In this document: positions 1 through 10,385 of the stretch, in pieces | How positions within the stretch are numbered: the first letter of the stretch is position 1 | How the letters are laid out: each line of letters opens with the position of its first letter | Source: Sulfurisoma sediminicola | GTDB taxonomy: Bacteria; Pseudomonadota; Gammaproteobacteria; Burkholderiales; Rhodocyclaceae | DNA length: 64,000 nt | Assembly (NCBI RefSeq): GCF_003865015.1 | Contig: NZ_BHVV01000001.1 | Coordinates: forward strand, 1 to 64,000 | Reading direction: 5' to 3' | Position numbers and translations under genes: made by a program | Notes under the pieces: model-generated | The model's input: only the letters and a program-made list of their open reading frames with translations | Database searches by the model: none | Told to the model about the DNA's origin: nothing

Positions 1-122
1 ATCTCGGGAACAAACCCCACCACCGCCTCCAGCCCCACAAGCACCTACACCTATCGGCTGTTTGGTTTTTAAAGATCTTCGCTACAGGGACTAGCCCTTT
101 CGCGGCTCCGCAATCAGCAGAG
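1..122 (-). other. Leader of a presumed rRNA operon (16S gene lies off the left edge)
   Basis: Read on the minus strand, this stretch follows a consensus promoter and carries a boxA-like element and then the GCCGATAGGTGT-type sequence that I associate with betaproteobacterial rRNA leaders. No protein is encoded. If this reading is right, 16S rRNA starts just beyond position 1. The sequence shows the promoter, boxA and lack of coding; assignment to rrn is inference from the known layout of rRNA leaders. A tRNA or other stable RNA operon with boxA is the alternative. Confidence 0.6.
66..78 (-). promoter_or_regulatory. boxA-like antitermination element
   Basis: The minus strand reads AGATCTTTAAAAA, close to the NusB/NusE-binding boxA core (CTCTTTAA) of bacterial rRNA leaders. 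It lies about 45-55 nt downstream of the predicted transcription start, the usual place for boxA in the rrn leader. It would prevent Rho-dependent termination of an untranslated transcript. Confidence 0.55.
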
Positions 123-129
123 AGGCCGA

Positions 130-158
130 ATTATAGGGACAGAAAAATGCCCTGTAAA
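130..158 (-). promoter_or_regulatory. Strong sigma-70 promoter, probably rrn P1
   Basis: On the minus strand there is a TTTACA -35 box (153-158), an exact 17-nt spacer, and a perfect TATAAT -10 box (130-135). A GC-rich discriminator (TCGGCC) follows. Upstream of the -35 an A-tract (around 168-178 on the plus strand) resembles an UP element. GC-rich discriminators are typical of stringently controlled rRNA promoters. Start of transcription is expected near 122-124. Confidence 0.75.
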
Positions 159-214
159 GCCCCTTGTGCATTTTTTTCCTGGTCATCCGGAACTCTCTGA
201 ACACAAAAAGCAAA

Positions 215-236
215 AGGGCAGGGTCACCCCTGCCCT
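215..236 (-). terminator. Rho-independent terminator of the Met/Lys-repeat protein gene
   Basis: A 9-bp perfect stem (AGGGCAGGG/CCCTGCCCT) with a 4-nt loop is followed on the minus strand by a T-rich stretch (TTTTGCTTTTTG). It lies just after the stop codon of the gene starting at 632 and isolates it from the rrn-type promoter downstream. Confidence 0.75.
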
Positions 237-257
237 CTCGCCAGAAAATGCGGTCGA

Positions 258-632
258 TTACTTCTTATCGGCCTTCTTCTCGTCCTTCTTGGCTTCCATG
301 CCGGACATACCCTTCTGGTCAGCCTTCTTCTCGTCCTTCTTGGCTTCCATGCCGGACATACCCTTCTGGTCAGCCTTCTTCTCGTCCTTCTTGGCTTCCA
401 TGCCGGACATGCCCTTCTGCTCGGCGGCCTTGGCATCCTTCTTCTCGGCCTTGGCATCCTTCTTCTCGTCCTTCTTGGCTTCCATGCCGGACATGCCCTT
501 CGGGGCATCGGCCTTCGCGGCGGCCGGGGCGGCGGCTTTGGCTTCGGCTTTGGCTTCGGCCTTGGGCGCGTCGGCAGCGATGGCGGTGGTGGCGAAGGCG
601 GCAACGATCAGGGCGGACAGCAGTTTGCTCAT
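258..632 (-). CDS. Exported Lys/Ala/Met-rich repeat protein
   Basis: 124-residue protein of unknown function. Residues 1-19 form a Sec signal peptide ending in AIAA, so the mature protein should be periplasmic or secreted. The rest has very low complexity: an Ala/Lys segment, then four copies of the unit KGMSGMEAKKDEKKADQ, the first extended by extra KKDAKA spacers. It is strongly charged, has no cysteine and is probably disordered. The start is set by AGGA seven bases before ATG. A paralogue with the same architecture lies immediately upstream on the same strand (790-1068), each with its own terminator. The regular GMSGME pairs could bind metal (Cu) through methionine or coat an anionic surface, but both ideas are speculation. 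Confidence 0.8.
   Translation of the reverse strand: MSKLLSALIVAAFATTAIAADAPKAEAKAEAKAAAPAAAKADAPKGMSGMEAKKDEKKDAKAEKKDAKAAEQKGMSGMEAKKDEKKADQKGMSGMEAKKDEKKADQKGMSGMEAKKDEKKADKK
271..505 (-). repeat. 51-bp tandem coding repeat
   Basis: Three back-to-back 51-bp units start at 271, 322 and 373 and are nearly identical at the DNA level. A fourth, diverged and separated by a short lysine-rich insertion, ends near 505. The period is a multiple of three, so copy number can change without breaking the frame. Such near-perfect repeats are expected to expand and contract by slippage or recombination. Confidence 0.85.
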
Positions 633-746
633 GCGAAATTCCTTTAGAGTAGGTTGATTAATGCAGGCCAGTTTCCTGGTCTGCCGATTATAACGATCAT
701 TAGATCAACGGGTTGACGGCCATCAATGCACCGTACAAACAAAAAA

Positions 747-764
747 AGCGGGGCAAGCCCCGCT
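747..764 (-). terminator. Terminator of the second Lys/Ala-rich protein gene
   Basis: Stem AGCGGGGC/GCCCCGCT with a 2-nt centre, followed on the minus strand by seven T residues. It lies 26 nt after the stop codon of the 790-1068 gene. Confidence 0.8.
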
Positions 765-789
765 CTTTTCTTTCAAACTGAAGCCCGAA

Positions 790-1068
790 TTACTTCTTGG
801 CTTCCGCGCCCGACATGCCGGACATGCCTTCTTGCTTGGCCTTCTTCTCTTTCTTGGCCTTCTTCTCTTTCTTGGGCTTCTTCTCGTCTTTCTTGGCTTC
901 CATGCCTTCCATGCCCTTCGGCGCGTCGGCCTTAGCGGCAGCCGGGGCGGCGGCCGGGGCAGCAGCGGCGGGAGCAGCAGCCTTGGCGTCGGCCTTGGGG
1001 GCGTCGGCGGCGATGGCGGCGGAAGCGGCGAAGGCGCCGGCGATCAGGATAGCGATCAGTTTGTTCAT
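790..1068 (-). CDS. Exported Lys/Ala-rich small protein, paralogue of the 258-632 product
   Basis: 92-residue protein with a Sec signal peptide (about residues 1-20, ending AIAA). An Ala/Pro-rich segment (25-45) and the block KADAPKGMEGMEAKKDEKK follow, then KKEKKAKKEKKAK and a GMSGMSG tail. Signal peptide, DAPKA block and GMxGMEAKKDEKK unit are shared with the neighbour at 258-632, so the pair arose by duplication. This copy has one unit rather than four. It has no cysteine or recognised catalytic motif. The start follows GAGGAAA. Function is unknown; high lysine with spaced methionine suggests electrostatic or metal binding in the periplasm, which is inference only. Confidence 0.75.
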   Translation of the reverse strand: MNKLIAILIAGAFAASAAIAADAPKADAKAAAPAAAAPAAAPAAAKADAPKGMEGMEAKKDEKKPKKEKKAKKEKKAKQEGMSGMSGAEAKK

Positions 1069-1122
1069 GGGTATATTTCCTCTAGAGGTGAATTAACGTT
1101 AATGACTTACCGCAAAACCGGG

Positions 1123-1713
1123 TTAGCCGAGGCGATTAACGCGGCCCCCGACCATTGGGTTGACACGGTTCGTCGCAGCTAGGAGCCGCCACTGCCCGGG
1201 TGCCAATCCGGCCAGCGTCCATTCGCCCACGGCCCACCGCACCAGCCGCAAGGTCGGGAAGCCGACCTTGGCCGTCATCCGCCTGATTTGTCGGTTCTTC
1301 CCCTCGGCGATGCCGATTTCGAGCCAGGACGTCGGAATCGCAGCCCGGACACGGATGGGAGGCACGCGCGGCCAAAGGCCGGGGGGCTCCGCGATCTGCC
1401 GCGCACGACACGGTCGGGTAACGAAGTCCCCGAGATCGATACCGCTTCGCAACCCCGCCAGGGCCGTTTCATCGGGGATCCCCTCGACTTGCGCCCAATA
1501 CACCTTGTCCAGCTTGTGGCGCGGGTCGCTGATGCGCTCCTGCTGTAGACCGTCGTCCGTAAGCACGACGAGCCCTTCGCTGTCGGCATCGAGACGCCCC
1601 GCAGCATAGACCCCGGGCACGTCGATGTAGTCCTTAAGCGTCGGACGCCCACCACTGTCGGTGAATTGCGTCAGCACTCCGCAGGGCTTGTTGAAGAGAA
1701 CGATCCGGGCCAC
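1123..1713 (-). CDS. rluE: 23S rRNA pseudouridine synthase, RluE-type
   Basis: 196-residue protein of the RsuA/RluB/E/F pseudouridine synthase family. The catalytic motif [13 protein letters not shown] is present, with Asp42 as the presumed nucleophile. [10 protein letters not shown] at the N terminus and GKNRQIRRM near the C terminus are further family signatures. There is no S4 domain, and the length fits RluE (modifies U2457 of 23S rRNA in E. coli). I choose the GTG at 1713 because homology begins exactly there ([10 protein letters not shown]). Longer in-frame readings run into aceK. The start is only 10 nt after the aceK stop codon, so the two genes are likely co-transcribed. Confidence 0.85.
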   Translation of the reverse strand: MARIVLFNKPCGVLTQFTDSGGRPTLKDYIDVPGVYAAGRLDADSEGLVVLTDDGLQQERISDPRHKLDKVYWAQVEGIPDETALAGLRSGIDLGDFVTRPCRARQIAEPPGLWPRVPPIRVRAAIPTSWLEIGIAEGKNRQIRRMTAKVGFPTLRLVRWAVGEWTLAGLAPGQWRLLAATNRVNPMVGGRVNRLG

Positions 1714-1723
1714 GGTCGACAGG

Positions 1724-3490
1724 TCAACGCTGATCGCAGCCGAGTTCGAAGACGTTGCAGAACCGCAGCCACTCGGGATAGGGAAAGAAATCAATGACTT
1801 CGCCGCGGCGGATCTGCTCCTGCGCCTGCTGCCAGAACCCTGCATCGAGAAGGTCCGCATGGTGCCGCATGAACGCTTGCCGAATCTTCGGCGAGGTCAG
1901 CAGGAAAGTGGCGAATTCCTCGGGAAAGACATCGTTGCGCGCCACCGAGTACCAGACATCTCCCAACAGTTCCATTTCGGGATCCGGTGCCACCGGGATG
2001 CGACGGAAGTTGCAATCCGTCATGTACTCGATCTCGTCGTAGTCGTAGAACACCACGCGCCCATAACGCGTCACGCCGAAATTTTTCCACAGCATGTCGC
2101 CGGGAAAGATATTCGCGATGGCCAGTTCCCGGATAGCGTTGCCATACTCCTCCGCCGCTTCCTCGATCAGATCGTCCCGCCCGGCCCTCTGCGCTCGATC
2201 GAGATGCAGGTTGAGCGGCTCCATGCGACGCTCGATGTACAGGTGTTTGATGATGAGGTCATCCCCATCCTCTTCGAGCTGGGAGGGAACCTGCTTCTTC
2301 AGTTCCTCTATCAGGTCTGGCGCAAAGCGCTCACGCGGAAACGCTGCGTTGGAAAACTCGAGCGTGTCGGCCATGCGACCCACGCGATCGACCTGCTTCA
2401 CCAATTGGTACTTGCGCTTGACGGTCTCGTGATCAACCTCCTTGCTCGCCCCGAAAACATCCTTGATTACCTTGAAGACGTATGGGTAGGACGGCAGCGT
2501 AAACACCAGCATCACCAGGCCACGGATACCCGGCGCAATGATGAACTGGTCTTCCGAGTGGTGGAGGTGATACATGAGATCACGGAAGAACATGGTCTTG
2601 CCCTGCTTGCCGAGGCCAAGCATGGTGTAAAGCTCGGAGCGCGGCTTGTTGGGCATGATGGTCCGCAGAAAGTGGACGTAGTCCGCCGGCGCCGGCATGT
2701 CGACCATGAAGTAGGCCCGCGAGAGCGAGAACAGCGCGCCGATGCGCCAGACATCGAGGATCACGGTGTCGAGGTAGAGCTGACCGACGGCGTTGTGCAG
2801 CACCGGCACGGCGAACGGGTACTCGTCGGCGCCGTTGACCGCCTTGCCGATAACGTAGGCGCCCTTGTTGCGATAGAAGGCCGAATTGAGGACCTGAATC
2901 TGCAGGTTGGCCTCGGCCTGCGGCCAATCGCCGAGGTGTCGTTCGACGGTCAGCATCACGTATTCGACGTCGCGCTCCAAGTCTTCGAAGGTCCGTTGCC
3001 AGCCGAAGTCCAGGAACATGCGCCGAATGGAGGCGCGAAACCCGCTGGCATTCGGATAGTAGCTGCGATAGGTGGGCGGCTCGGACTCGAAGAATTCGGT
3101 GGAAATGGCCGGACGCACGAAGATGAAATCGTTGTGGAAGTACGTCCGGTGCATGATTCGGCAGAACACGGAATTGAAGAACGTCTCCGCCAGTTCCGGC
3201 TGCTGATGCTCGAGCAGCTCGCCGATGTAATAGAGCTTTGCCTGCTGCCAAATCACATCGTCGAGAGACTCGGTGTGGAACTCCTCGCGCAACCGTTGCA
3301 GCGTCTCCTTCACCCGGTCATCGTAGAAGGCGATGCGCTCCTTGACGGCCTGCTGCGCCCCAGCCCAATCCGCCGCGTCGAAACGCGCCTTGGCCGCGGC
3401 CGAACATTCGCGGAACAGCCGATAGTGACGATTGAAGCCCTCGATCATCGTCTCGGCGATGCGCTGGGCAATGCGCTGCTGCGAAGCCAT
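1724..3490 (-). CDS. aceK: Isocitrate dehydrogenase kinase/phosphatase AceK
   Basis: 588-residue bifunctional enzyme that phosphorylates isocitrate dehydrogenase (switching it off and diverting isocitrate into the glyoxylate shunt) and also removes the phosphate. Length and sequence match the AceK family throughout. The ATP-site strand PYVFKVIKD with its lysine and the C-terminal kinase-like [14 protein letters not shown] segment are visible. In enterics aceK lies in the aceBAK operon. Here it is divergent from its substrate gene icd, while aceA and aceB are 7-14 kb away and separate from each other. This implies expression tied to icd rather than to the shunt enzymes. Confidence 0.95.
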   Translation of the reverse strand: MASQQRIAQRIAETMIEGFNRHYRLFRECSAAAKARFDAADWAGAQQAVKERIAFYDDRVKETLQRLREEFHTESLDDVIWQQAKLYYIGELLEHQQPELAETFFNSVFCRIMHRTYFHNDFIFVRPAISTEFFESEPPTYRSYYPNASGFRASIRRMFLDFGWQRTFEDLERDVEYVMLTVERHLGDWPQAEANLQIQVLNSAFYRNKGAYVIGKAVNGADEYPFAVPVLHNAVGQLYLDTVILDVWRIGALFSLSRAYFMVDMPAPADYVHFLRTIMPNKPRSELYTMLGLGKQGKTMFFRDLMYHLHHSEDQFIIAPGIRGLVMLVFTLPSYPYVFKVIKDVFGASKEVDHETVKRKYQLVKQVDRVGRMADTLEFSNAAFPRERFAPDLIEELKKQVPSQLEEDGDDLIIKHLYIERRMEPLNLHLDRAQRAGRDDLIEEAAEEYGNAIRELAIANIFPGDMLWKNFGVTRYGRVVFYDYDEIEYMTDCNFRRIPVAPDPEMELLGDVWYSVARNDVFPEEFATFLLTSPKIRQAFMRHHADLLDAGFWQQAQEQIRRGEVIDFFPYPEWLRFCNVFELGCDQR

Positions 3491-3707
3491 GGCAATAGCG
3501 GAACATCGTTGGGGAATGAGTGGATTCTAGCAAGTACCCCGCGACGCGCATCTTATACAGCCACCCGCCTCGACAACGGTCGTTGCTGTGCCTATCATCA
3601 GGGTCACCTTTGCATCACGCGAAACTACCGAGCAAGATCATTTCCATAAATCTCGCGTATGTAATAATAAACCTGCCTAATCACAATCTCACCGTCACGG
3701 AGCATCC
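3491..3707. promoter_or_regulatory. Divergent aceK/icd control region
   Basis: 217 non-coding bases separate the two start codons and must hold promoters for both genes. I could not pick a convincing -35/-10 pair. At 3550-3559 the sequence TCTTATACAG resembles one half of the TCTTATATAAGA palindrome found upstream of aceA and aceB, but the second half is missing. The icd ribosome site is CGGAG, six bases before ATG. Confidence 0.4.
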
Positions 3708-4952
3708 ATGAGCGCACCCCTGATCAAGGTTCCCAGCGAAGGCCAGAAGATCGTCGCAGGCCAGCCGATACCCGACAATCCGATCATCCCCTTCATCGAA
3801 GGTGACGGCATCGGCGTGGACATCACGCCGGTGATGAAGGCGGTCGTCGATGCCGCCGTGGCCAAGGCCTACGGGGGCAAGAAGAAGATTTCGTGGATGG
3901 AGGTCTATGCCGGCGAGAAAGCCACGCGCCTGTACGGTCCCGACGTGTGGCTGCCCGAGGAAACGCTCGCCGCCTGCAAGGAATTCCCGGTCTCGATCAA
4001 GGGACCACTGACCACGCCGGTCGGCGGCGGCATCCGCTCGCTCAACGTGGCGCTGCGCCAGGAACTCGACCTTTACCAATGCGTACGCCCGGTGCGTTAC
4101 TTCAAGGGCATTCCCTCGCCGCTGAAGGATCCGAGCAAGACCGACATGGTGATTTTTCGCGAGAACACCGAGGACATCTACGCCGGCATCGAATGGATGG
4201 CCGAATCCGACAACGCCAGGAAGATCATCAAGTTCCTGCAGGACGAAATGGGCGTCAAGAAGATCCGCTTCCCGGCCACGTCGAGCATCGGCATCAAGCC
4301 CGTATCGCGCGAAGGCACCGAGCGCCTGGTGCGCGCCGCCATCAAATACGCGGTCGACAACGACCGCCGTTCGGTGACGCTGGTGCACAAGGGCAACATC
4401 ATGAAGTATACCGAAGGCGGGTTCCGCGACTGGGGCTACGCCCTGGCGCAGAGCGAGTTCGGCGCCAAGCCCATCGACGGCGGCCCCTGGTGCTCCTTCA
4501 AGAACCCGAAAACCGGTCGCGACATCGTCATCAAGGACGCCATCGCCGACGCCTTCCTGCAGCAGATCCTGCTGCGCCCGGCCGAGTACGACGTGATCGC
4601 CACGCTCAACCTCAACGGCGACTACATCTCCGACGCACTGGCCGCCCAGGTCGGCGGCATCGGCATCGCGCCTGGCGCCAACATCTCAGACGTCTACGCG
4701 GTGTTCGAGGCCACCCACGGTACCGCGCCGAAGTACGCCGGCAAGGACTACGTGAATCCGGGGTCGCTGATCCTCTCCGCCGAGATGATGTTGCGCCACA
4801 TGGGCTGGAAGGAAGCCGCCGATCTGATCATCTCCTCCATGGAAGCGGCGATCGCCGACAAGATCGTCACCTACGACTTTGCCCGCCTGATGGAAGGCGC
4901 CACTGAAGTCAAATGCTCGGCCTTCGGCCAGGCGATGATCGAGCGCATGTAG
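3708..4952 (+). CDS. icd: NADP-dependent isocitrate dehydrogenase
   Basis: 414-residue TCA-cycle enzyme converting isocitrate to 2-oxoglutarate and CO2 with NADP. The family signatures are clear: GDGIGVDI near residue 33, the substrate loop [13 protein letters not shown] (107-119), and [17 protein letters not shown] with the metal-binding aspartates. Ser111 in that loop is equivalent to the AceK-phosphorylated Ser113 of E. coli Icd, which fits the divergent aceK. The start ATG follows CGGAG. The gene is monocistronic, ended by a hairpin shared with the convergent cold-shock gene. Confidence 0.97.
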   Translation: MSAPLIKVPSEGQKIVAGQPIPDNPIIPFIEGDGIGVDITPVMKAVVDAAVAKAYGGKKKISWMEVYAGEKATRLYGPDVWLPEETLAACKEFPVSIKGPLTTPVGGGIRSLNVALRQELDLYQCVRPVRYFKGIPSPLKDPSKTDMVIFRENTEDIYAGIEWMAESDNARKIIKFLQDEMGVKKIRFPATSSIGIKPVSREGTERLVRAAIKYAVDNDRRSVTLVHKGNIMKYTEGGFRDWGYALAQSEFGAKPIDGGPWCSFKNPKTGRDIVIKDAIADAFLQQILLRPAEYDVIATLNLNGDYISDALAAQVGGIGIAPGANISDVYAVFEATHGTAPKYAGKDYVNPGSLILSAEMMLRHMGWKEAADLIISSMEAAIADKIVTYDFARLMEGATEVKCSAFGQAMIERM

Positions 4953-5003
4953 CACCGGCTGGCGGCGCACCGGCGCTGCCAGAACAACGAAGTGCAGCAG
5001 AAA

Positions 5004-5029
5004 AAAAGCCCGCCAGTCGGCGGGCTTTT
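5004..5029. terminator. Bidirectional terminator between icd and csp
   Basis: A perfect 11-bp stem AAAAGCCCGCC/GGCGGGCTTTT with loop AGTC, having A and T tracts on both sides. It can serve icd on the plus strand and the convergent cold-shock gene on the minus strand. Confidence 0.85.
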
Positions 5030-5051
5030 CATTTACAGCGGATGCAGTGGC

Positions 5052-5255
5052 TCAGGGCTTCTGGATGTTCGACGCCTGCTTGCCTTTGGGGCCCTGGACG
5101 ACATCGAATGTGACCTTTTCGCCTTCCTTCAGGGACTTGAAGCCCGCCATGTTGATCGCCGAGAAGTGAGCGAACAGATCCTCGCTGCCGTCATCCGGCG
5201 TGATGAATCCGAAACCCTTGGCGTCGTTGAACCACTTGACAGTACCAGTTGCCAT
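5052..5255 (-). CDS. csp: Cold-shock domain protein (CspA family)
   Basis: 67-residue single-domain nucleic-acid-binding protein. RNP1 ([10 protein letters not shown]) and RNP2 (DLFAHFSAI) are intact, and the chain starts with the common [11 protein letters not shown]. It should melt RNA secondary structure and act as an RNA chaperone. It is preceded by an AAGGAAGAGG ribosome site and a leader containing a small hairpin (5285-5302). Cold inducibility cannot be judged from sequence, since many betaproteobacterial Csp proteins are constitutive. Confidence 0.95.
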   Translation of the reverse strand: MATGTVKWFNDAKGFGFITPDDGSEDLFAHFSAINMAGFKSLKEGEKVTFDVVQGPKGKQASNIQKP

Positions 5256-5599
5256 AAACCTCTTCCTTAAAATATGAAACGAAACGGAGCGAATATGCTC
5301 CGAGCATGTTTGCAGGACGAGCTCGATACAGCGGAAGAGGCCAAGCGGTAATTCAGGGGAATTAGAGACTGCGGCGCTTTCGACACTGCGGGGGAGCCAG
5401 ACACAAACACGTCTCGCCTTTTACGCACTTTGCCCCCGTGCGTCAAGCACTTTCTTTGCTGCATGACAACATGACCGAAGCGTTCGCGCCGCACCCTCTT
5501 GTCGAACGCCGCCCCGCCCCGAAATATCGTGCATTCAGGGGCCTTTTCCCCTCTTGGCCGCAAGGTTGCGGCCCGCACAATTCGCATTAGAATCTTTTC
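5256..5599. promoter_or_regulatory. Divergent csp/clpS intergenic region
   Basis: 344 non-coding bases. The csp side contains a 6-bp inverted repeat CGGAGC/GCTCCG (5285-5290, 5297-5302) that would form a hairpin in the csp mRNA leader shortly before the ribosome site. The clpS side has the promoter listed separately. I see no coding sequence, repeat or RNA gene in the middle. Confidence 0.5.
5566..5593 (+). promoter_or_regulatory. clpS-clpA promoter candidate
   Basis: TTGCGG (-35, 5566-5571), a 16-nt spacer and TAGAAT (-10, 5588-5593). A start six or seven bases further on would fall at or beside the clpS ATG at 5600, giving a leaderless or nearly leaderless mRNA. This fits the lack of a Shine-Dalgarno sequence before clpS. 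Confidence 0.5.
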
Positions 5600-5941
5600 A
5601 TGGCAACACGCAAGCCGCACCAGCCGAAGACCGGCGACCAGTTGCACGACGACGGCGTCGCCCTGGTCCCCGAGAAGAGCCGCATCAAGCCACCACCGCT
5701 CTTCAAGGTGCTGTTGCTCAACGACGATTTCACGCCGATGGATTTCGTTGTGGTTGTGTTGCAAACGTTTTTTGCGATGAACCGCGAGCAGGCCACCGTG
5801 GTGATGCTCAAGGTGCATCGGGAAGGCAAGGGAGTCTGCGGCACGTATCCGCGTGACGTCGCAGCCACCAAGGTCGAGCAGGTGTCGGCGTTCGCGCGAC
5901 GGCATCAGCATCCGCTGGCGTGCGTGATGGAGGAAAGTTGA
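5600..5941 (+). CDS. clpS: ClpS, N-degron adaptor for ClpAP
   Basis: 113-residue adaptor that recognises N-end-rule substrates and delivers them to ClpA. The core [19 protein letters not shown] contains the conserved NDDxTPM substrate-pocket loop, and the [11 protein letters not shown] segment that contacts ClpA is present. An extended charged N-terminal tail of about 35 residues precedes the fold, as is usual. The stop codon overlaps the clpA start (TGATG), so the two are translationally coupled. No ribosome site precedes the ATG, and the only good -10 box ends six bases before it. Confidence 0.93.
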   Translation: MATRKPHQPKTGDQLHDDGVALVPEKSRIKPPPLFKVLLLNDDFTPMDFVVVVLQTFFAMNREQATVVMLKVHREGKGVCGTYPRDVAATKVEQVSAFARRHQHPLACVMEES

Positions 5942-8208
5942 TGATTGCGCAAGAACTGGAAGTCAGCCTGCACATGGCCTTTGTCGAGGCACGGCAGAAG
6001 CGCCACGAGTTCATCACCGTCGAGCACCTGCTGCTGGCTCTGCTCGACAACCCGTCCGCCGCCGAGGTGCTGCGCGCATGCGCCGCCGACATAGGCGAAC
6101 TGCGACGCGAGCTGCTGCAGTTCATCAACCAGCACACACCGACCGTCGCCGGCGATGACGAGATCGATACCCAGCCGACACTCGGCTTCCAGAGGGTGAT
6201 CCAACGCGCGATCCTCCACGTCCAGTCATCGGGCAAGAAGGAGGTCACTGGGGCCAACGTGCTGGTCGCCATTTTCGGCGAAAAGGATTCCCACGCCGTC
6301 TATTTCCTGCAGCGGCAGAACATCTCGCGCCTCGACGTAGTCAACTTCATTTCCCACGGCATCACCAAGACGACTCAGCCCGCGGCCAAGGGCGACGAGG
6401 CCGGCGAGCAGGAAGCCGAGGCGTCGGACGCCAAGTCAAGCCCGCTGGAGAGTTTCACCCAGAATCTCAATCAGCTCGCGCTCACTGGCAAGATCGACCC
6501 GCTGATCGGCCGCGACAAGGAACTCGAGCGCGTGGTGCAAACGCTATGCCGCCGCCGCAAGAACAACCCGCTACTGGTCGGCGAAGCCGGCGTCGGCAAG
6601 ACAGCGATCGCCGAGGGTCTGGCGCGACGCATCGTCGAGGGGCGCGTGCCGGAAATCCTGGCCAACGCCACGGTTTTCGCTCTGGACATGGGGGCCCTGT
6701 TGGCCGGCACCAAGTACCGCGGTGACTTCGAGCAGCGCCTCAAGGGCGTGCTCAAGCAGCTGGTCGACGACCCCGACGCCATCCTCTTCATCGACGAGAT
6801 CCACACCCTGATCGGCGCCGGCGCCGCCTCGGGCGGCACCCTTGACGCTTCCAACCTGCTCAAGCCAGCCTTGTCGTCCGGCGCGCTCAAGTGCATCGGC
6901 GCCACGACCTACAACGAGTTCCGCGGCGTCTTCGAAAAAGACCATGCGCTGTCACGGCGCTTCCAGAAGATCGACGTCAACGAGCCTAGCGTGGAAGAGA
7001 CCGTGTCGATCCTGCGTGGCCTCAAGAGCCGCTTCGAGGAGCACCACAACGTCAAGTACTCGGCCGCGGCGATCACCAACGCCGCCGAGTTGGCGGCGAA
7101 GTACATCACCGACCGCCACCTGCCGGACAAGGCCATCGACGTCATCGACGAGGCCGGCGCGGCACAGCGCATCCTGCCCAAGTCGAAGCAGAAGAAGGTC
7201 ATCGGCAAGATGGAGATCGAGGAGATCGTCGCCAAGATAGCCCGCATCCCGCCGCAACACGTCTCCGCCGACGACCGCTCGGCGCTGAAGAACCTCGACC
7301 GCGACCTGAAGAGCGTGGTTTTCGGCCAGGACCCGGCCATCGACGCGCTGGCCCGGGCGATCAAGATGTCTCGCTCGGGTCTCGGCAGCCCCACCAAGCC
7401 CATCGGCAGCTTCCTGTTCTCCGGCCCCACGGGCGTCGGCAAGACCGAGGTCGCGCGCCAGCTCGCCTACTGCATGGGCATCGAGCTGATCCGCTTCGAC
7501 ATGTCGGAATACATGGAACGCCACGCGGTCAGCCGCCTGATCGGCGCGCCGCCGGGCTACGTCGGTTTCGACCAGGGCGGCCTGCTGACCGAGGCCGTGA
7601 CCAAGAAACCGCATGCAGTGCTGTTGCTCGACGAAATCGAGAAGGCGCATCCGGACGTCTTCAACATCCTGTTACAGGTCATGGACCACGGTACGCTGAC
7701 CGACAACAACGGCCGCAAGGCCGACTTCCGCAATGTGGTGATCGTGATGACCACCAATGCCGGGGCCGAGGCGCTGCAGAAGACCACCATGGGCTTCACC
7801 TCCAACAAGCAGGCCGGCGACGAAATGGCCGACATCAAGCGCATGTTTTCGCCCGAGTTCCGCAACCGCCTGGACTCCATCATTTCCTTCAAGGCGCTCG
7901 ACAACGAGATCATCCTGCGCGTGGTCGACAAGTTCCTGATGCAGCTCGAGGGTCAGTTGCACGAGAAGAAGGTCGAGGCGATCTTCACCGATCACTTGCG
8001 CGCCTGGCTGGCCGAAAAGGGCTTCGACCCGCTGATGGGCGCGCGGCCGATGGCGCGGCTGATCCAGGACACCATCCGTTCCGCGTTGGCCGACGAACTG
8101 CTGTTCGGTCGTCTGGCCCATGGCGGCCGGGTGACCATCGACCTCGGCGACGACGACAAGGTCAGACTGACCCTGGAGGAAAAGGCGGTCGAGCCGGCCC
8201 TGCCCTGA
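5941..8208 (+). CDS. clpA: ClpA, ATPase/unfoldase of the ClpAP protease
   Basis: 755-residue AAA+ unfoldase that feeds substrates to ClpP. An N-terminal Clp-N double repeat (1-145) is followed by the first AAA+ module (Walker A GEAGVGKT near 217), the second module (Walker [10 protein letters not shown] near 500, sensor regions, RNRLDSI) and the ClpB-D2-small domain. The absence of a ClpB-type middle domain and the partnership with clpS identify it as ClpA rather than ClpB or ClpC. I start at the ATG overlapping the clpS stop, because the homologous N terminus ([10 protein letters not shown]) begins there. clpP is not in the window. Confidence 0.96.
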   Translation: MIAQELEVSLHMAFVEARQKRHEFITVEHLLLALLDNPSAAEVLRACAADIGELRRELLQFINQHTPTVAGDDEIDTQPTLGFQRVIQRAILHVQSSGKKEVTGANVLVAIFGEKDSHAVYFLQRQNISRLDVVNFISHGITKTTQPAAKGDEAGEQEAEASDAKSSPLESFTQNLNQLALTGKIDPLIGRDKELERVVQTLCRRRKNNPLLVGEAGVGKTAIAEGLARRIVEGRVPEILANATVFALDMGALLAGTKYRGDFEQRLKGVLKQLVDDPDAILFIDEIHTLIGAGAASGGTLDASNLLKPALSSGALKCIGATTYNEFRGVFEKDHALSRRFQKIDVNEPSVEETVSILRGLKSRFEEHHNVKYSAAAITNAAELAAKYITDRHLPDKAIDVIDEAGAAQRILPKSKQKKVIGKMEIEEIVAKIARIPPQHVSADDRSALKNLDRDLKSVVFGQDPAIDALARAIKMSRSGLGSPTKPIGSFLFSGPTGVGKTEVARQLAYCMGIELIRFDMSEYMERHAVSRLIGAPPGYVGFDQGGLLTEAVTKKPHAVLLLDEIEKAHPDVFNILLQVMDHGTLTDNNGRKADFRNVVIVMTTNAGAEALQKTTMGFTSNKQAGDEMADIKRMFSPEFRNRLDSIISFKALDNEIILRVVDKFLMQLEGQLHEKKVEAIFTDHLRAWLAEKGFDPLMGARPMARLIQDTIRSALADELLFGRLAHGGRVTIDLGDDDKVRLTLEEKAVEPALP

Positions 8209-8287
8209 ACGATTCCGCCTGCGGCCGCCTCGCGTCGGGCGACAACCGCCATCCCGCCACGGCCGACTTATTCCGGGGGAGACCGAT

Positions 8288-8778
8288 GTGGAGCTACTGA
8301 CGACCGATTTGTGCGACAGCCACGAGCCGATGCTGGCGGACGGCAGCCTGCGCATAGTCGAACCGATGTTCTCGAGCTTCGGCAGCCGCGCCGCATTTCA
8401 CGGCGCCATTGCCACGCTCAAGCTGTTCGAGGATAACGGCCTCGTGCGCAAGACGCTGGAAGGCCCGGGCAAGGGCCGCGTGCTGGTCATCGATGGCGGC
8501 GGCAGCCTGCGTTGCGCACTGGTCGGCGACCAACTGGCGGCGCTTGCGCTCAAGAATGGCTGGGCCGGCATCGTCGTCAACGGCTGCATCCGTGACTCTC
8601 GCGCGATCGGCGGCATGGAAATCGGCCTGCTGGCGCTCGACACCCATCCGCTGAAAACGGTGAAAAAGGCCCAAGGCGAGGCCGACGTGGCGGTGAGCTT
8701 CGGCGGCGTCACCTTCAGGCCGGGTGAATGGCTTTACGCTGACGAGGACGGCGTCCTCGTCAGCACCACGTCATTGCA

Positions 8779-8785
<7 letters not shown>
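8288..8785 (+). CDS. rraA: RraA family protein
   Basis: 165-residue protein matching RraA, the inhibitor of RNase E that also binds DEAD-box helicases. The same fold includes 4-hydroxy-4-methyl-2-oxoglutarate aldolases. The segment [14 protein letters not shown] carries the R-D pair needed for aldolase/oxaloacetate decarboxylase activity, so sequence alone cannot separate the two roles. The start is GTG at 8288, with GGGGGA just upstream. The nearby ATG at 8286 is out of frame. The 3' end overlaps by 7 bp the convergent rhlE, a possible RraA partner. Confidence 0.85.
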
Positions 8786-10086
<1,301 letters not shown>

Positions 10087-10236
10087 GGGAACTCCTAGAA
10101 TGGAATCGGCCTCACGTGCAGGGCACGAACCAGTCTAGGCAGAGACGCTTGGGGGTAAAACGCGGAAGGAACAGCCAATCGCGATGCGCGGCAGACAGAC
10201 TGATGCAGGCAGCGCGGGGCGAAGTCTATCACCGCC

Positions 10237-10257
10237 GTACCGCCAGCGCCGACTTTC
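10237..10257 (+). repeat. Dispersed 21-bp motif, copy upstream of aceA
   Basis: GTACCGCCAGCGCCGACTTTC matches 19 of 21 bases of the motif that occurs perfectly at 12141 (minus) and 39522 (plus). It lies in the rhlE/aceA intergenic region, just before the sequence turns AT-rich. See the separate finding on this motif. Confidence 0.5.
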
Positions 10258-10283
10258 TTTATGGGGCCATAAGTAGTAACTTA

Positions 10284-10299
10284 TGTCTTATATAAGACA
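10284..10299. promoter_or_regulatory. Palindromic operator upstream of aceA
   Basis: A perfect 16-bp palindrome, TGTCTTATATAAGACA, immediately upstream of the aceA -35 box. Its 12-bp core recurs perfectly upstream of aceB (17765-17776). A site abutting -35 could act by activation or by occlusion. The regulator is not known from this window. Confidence 0.75.
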
Positions 10300-10300
10300 C

Positions 10301-10329
10301 TTGTTGCTATGCAAAAAAGTCACTATACT
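10301..10329 (+). promoter_or_regulatory. aceA promoter
   Basis: TTGTTG (-35, 10301-10306), a 17-nt spacer and TATACT (-10, 10324-10329). The predicted start near 10336 leaves a leader of about 50 nt before the ATG at 10386, with GAGAGGA as ribosome site. The palindrome at 10284-10299 ends one base before the -35 box. Confidence 0.65.
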
Positions 10330-10385
10330 CCACCGCACTGCATCACCGTTATCGCCCCCGAACCCAATCACGAGAGGACACCGCC

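Noticed and set aside
271-505. Regular repeats that look like a CRISPR array
   Set aside because: The 51-bp units are contiguous, with no unique spacers, and encode an in-frame protein repeat. No cas gene is present.
1661-3649. A 662-codon plus-strand reading frame
   Set aside because: It is antisense to aceK, is rich in His/Arg/Asp typical of shadow frames in GC-rich DNA, and matches no family. aceK is unmistakable on the other strand.
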